Assembly: GCA_002405405.1 (NCBI GenBank)
Contig: DHLT01000217.1
Location: forward strand, 4,876 to 12,691
Reading direction: 5' to 3'
Length of the DNA: 7,816 nucleotides
Source of the DNA: Ignavibacteria bacterium UBA4661
GTDB lineage: Bacteria > Bacteroidota > Ignavibacteria > Kapaibacteriales > UBA4661
The notes under the pieces are model-generated. The model worked only from the letters and a program-made list of their open reading frames with translations. It searched no databases and had not been told where the DNA came from. Position numbers and translations under genes: made by a program. This document shows, in pieces, positions 6,200 through 7,816 of this stretch. How positions within the stretch are numbered: position 1 is the stretch's first letter; every line of letters starts with the position of its first letter.

Positions 6200-6260
6200 C
6201 CAAAGTTTAAAGCGCAATAATCTTATTGTAGTTGTTTCCTTTCATTTTTTCTGTGATTTT

Positions 6261-7816
6261 ATGCGACAAGCTAAATGTGCTTTGGGGATAGCACAAATTG
6301 TGAAAATACTACCGAAGATGCTACAATGTGTAGTACTAACAATGTGGGGGAGTGTAGTATTTGCAAATACTATAATGGTGTATGCTCAAGAAGGCAATCG
6401 CCCCGCAGGTACAATTGAAGGACGTGTTGTCAATAGCAGTACCCAAGAGCCAATTCCAGGTGCAACGGTGCTTGTTGTTGGTACAAAAGCCGGAGCTGTT
6501 TCAAATCCGCAAGGTAAGTTTGTTATCAAAGGGGTTCCCGTAGGAGTCTATACGGTACGTGCTACGGCACTCGGCTATCAATCATTCTTGCGCTCGGACG
6601 TTGTTGTCAGTTCAGGGAAAGCCTATCAAATCGAGATTGATATGCAAGAGGTAAGCGTCAAGCTCCAAGCCGTAGAAGCCAATGCCTCATATTTTCGAAA
6701 GAATACAGAAACTATTACAAGTACGAATCTCCTCAATGCTGAGGATGTGCGCCGTGCGCCCGGTGTGCAAGAAGATATTATTCGTGCAGTATCACTTTTG
6801 CCCGGAGTGTCGGCAACACCCGGCGGGCGCAATGATTTGATTGTACGAGGAGGAGCACCCTTCGAGAATTTATTTTTGGTTGATAATATCGAAGTACCCA
6901 ATATCAACCACTTCGGCTCGCAAGGTTCGTCCGGCGGACCACTGTCGATTATCAATATCGACTTCGTCAAAGAAACGAGTTTTTCAACAGGGGGCTTTGG
7001 TGCAAAGTATGGTGATCGTGTGTCCTCAGTTACGAATATTACGCTCCGCGATGGCTCGGAAGAAGCATTCTCAGGGGAATTAAACCTGTCCGCAACGGGG
7101 TTTGGGGTGATTCTCGAAGGTCCGATTGCCAAAAATAGCTCCTTTCTTTTTTCGGCACGGCGCAGCTATTTAGATCTGATTTTTAAAGCCGCAGGATTTG
7201 GTTTTGTTCCGGAGTACTGGGACTTCACGGGGAAAATATCATGGGAACTTGATAGTAGAAACTCCTTATCCTTTTTGACAATCGGTGCGCTCGGTAGTGT
7301 GAGTTTTACGAACAAGACCGAAGAGCAGCGTATCAATAATACCCGTATTCTAGCGCCGTCGCAAAATCAGTATTTCTCCGGTATTACGTGGAAACACTTG
7401 TTCGGCACAGGATTTATGAATGTTACGCTCGGGCGAACATTTTCGCGATATGAATCTGCCCAACGGGACTTTCGTGATTCTGCTAATCCTGTCACGCTGT
7501 TTAGCAATCTTTCACGCGAGGGGGAGAATAGCCTTCGCGCTGATGTTATCCTTTTACCGAGCAAAGAAGTGGAAATTAGTTTCGGTTCGATCAGCAAATA
7601 TGCCGGTCTGATTGACTATGATGTTTCCGTCAGCGTTCAATTTCGGCGTGATGCAAATAATATTGCACGTCCTTTGCGCGTTGATACTGCCTTTACGGCA
7701 TTTCGTACGGCGGTGTATGGACAAGTTGCGTATCAAGTAAGTGATAACTTCAAAGTTACGCCCGGGAGGCGTGCTGACTATTATGCCTTTCTCGCCGATG
7801 GATTTCGAGTTTCACC
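6261..7816 (+). CDS. TonB-dependent receptor with carboxypeptidase-regulatory-like domain, N-terminal part (runs off right edge)
   Basis: From ATG 6261 the frame stays open for 518 codons plus two bases to the window edge, so most of the barrel's C-terminal end is missing. Residues 1-43 form a long signal region with hydrophobic segments, ending VYAQEG. Residues about 49-130 are a CarboxypepD_reg-like domain: GTIEGRVVNSSTQEPIPGAT (50-69), then NPQGKFVIKGVPVGVYTVRA (82-101). The plug follows at about 143-265 with VRRAPGVQEDIIRAVSLLPG (163-182), LIVRGGAPFENLFLVDNIEV (193-212) and FSTGGFGAKYGDRVSS (241-256). The barrel begins near 268. Such receptors import ligands across the outer membrane using TonB energy. 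This is not an obvious SusC: no SusD gene is visible, though the downstream side is unseen. The substrate cannot be named. No separate TonB box was recognised. Regulation by the divergent MarR protein is likely but unproven. Confidence 0.9.
   Translation, partial: MRQAKCALGIAQIVKILPKMLQCVVLTMWGSVVFANTIMVYAQEGNRPAGTIEGRVVNSSTQEPIPGATVLVVGTKAGAVSNPQGKFVIKGVPVGVYTVRATALGYQSFLRSDVVVSSGKAYQIEIDMQEVSVKLQAVEANASYFRKNTETITSTNLLNAEDVRRAPGVQEDIIRAVSLLPGVSATPGGRNDLIVRGGAPFENLFLVDNIEVPNINHFGSQGSSGGPLSIINIDFVKETSFSTGGFGAKYGDRVSSVTNITLRDGSEEAFSGELNLSATGFGVILEGPIAKNSSFLFSARRSYLDLIFKAAGFGFVPEYWDFTGKISWELDSRNSLSFLTIGALGSVSFTNKTEEQRINNTRILAPSQNQYFSGITWKHLFGTGFMNVTLGRTFSRYESAQRDFRDSANPVTLFSNLSREGENSLRADVILLPSKEVEISFGSISKYAGLIDYDVSVSVQFRRDANNIARPLRVDTAFTAFRTAVYGQVAYQVSDNFKVTPGRRADYYAFLADGFRVS

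Noticed and set aside
6626..7132. 168-residue minus-strand frame inside the TonB receptor
   Set aside because: It is antisense to the conserved plug domain; its Ser/Pro/Thr-rich translation is typical of a reverse-strand shadow.
7756..7790. Possible frame disturbance near the right edge of the receptor (TPGRRADYY)
   Set aside because: The frame stays open to the edge and residues on both sides fit a barrel strand; the Arg is only mildly unusual and does not support a frameshift.
1..7816. Mobile elements, CRISPR arrays, tRNA or defence genes
   Set aside because: No transposase, integrase, direct-repeat array, tRNA cloverleaf or nuclease motif was seen, and base composition looks even apart from AT-rich intergenic stretches.

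Overview
The window looks like a chromosomal stretch from a Gram-negative bacterium of the Bacteroidota/Chlorobiota (FCB) group. Evidence: a three-POTRA Omp85 protein with the motif GGTNSIRAF, a TonB-dependent receptor with an N-terminal carboxypeptidase-regulatory-like domain, a small DUF2795-type protein, a secreted PD40 beta-propeller protein, mostly weak or absent Shine-Dalgarno sequences, and a TAnnTTTG-type promoter element. An Ignavibacteria/Kapabacteria-like member is my guess; it is an inference from protein style and not a demonstrated placement. No rRNA, tRNA, CRISPR array, insertion sequence, integrase or phage gene is visible.

Layout. Positions 1-772 (minus) hold the N-terminal part of an exported PD40/TolB-like propeller protein that runs off the left edge. 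Positions 773-1109 are a divergent intergenic region with several small inverted repeats. Positions 1110-1352 (plus) encode an acidic DUF2795-type protein, followed by two hairpins, the second a good intrinsic terminator. Positions 1570-3867 (plus) encode a BamA/TamA-family outer-membrane protein. Positions 3868-4101 form a gap with four consecutive inverted repeats. Next comes a two-gene unit (plus): an Rrf2-type regulator (4102-4737) carrying three cysteines and an unusual insert of about 60 residues, and a HAD-superfamily phosphatase (4744-5406) whose Shine-Dalgarno lies inside the end of the regulator gene. A MarR-type regulator (5429-6106, minus) converges on that unit. It is divergent from a TonB-dependent receptor (6261 to the right edge, plus), and their shared 154-bp intergenic region contains a near-perfect 21-bp palindrome.

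How the genes may work together. Much of the window concerns the cell envelope: Omp85 assembly or translocation, a TonB receptor and a secreted propeller. Two regulators are interspersed. The most specific regulatory hypotheses are that the MarR protein binds the 21-bp palindrome to control itself and the receptor, and that the Rrf2 protein senses redox, NO or Fe-S status through its three cysteines and is translationally coupled to the HAD phosphatase. I see no clear evidence of a wholly new multi-gene system. The most unusual items are the insert in the Rrf2 protein, the hairpin cluster in front of it, and the MarR/TonB palindrome.
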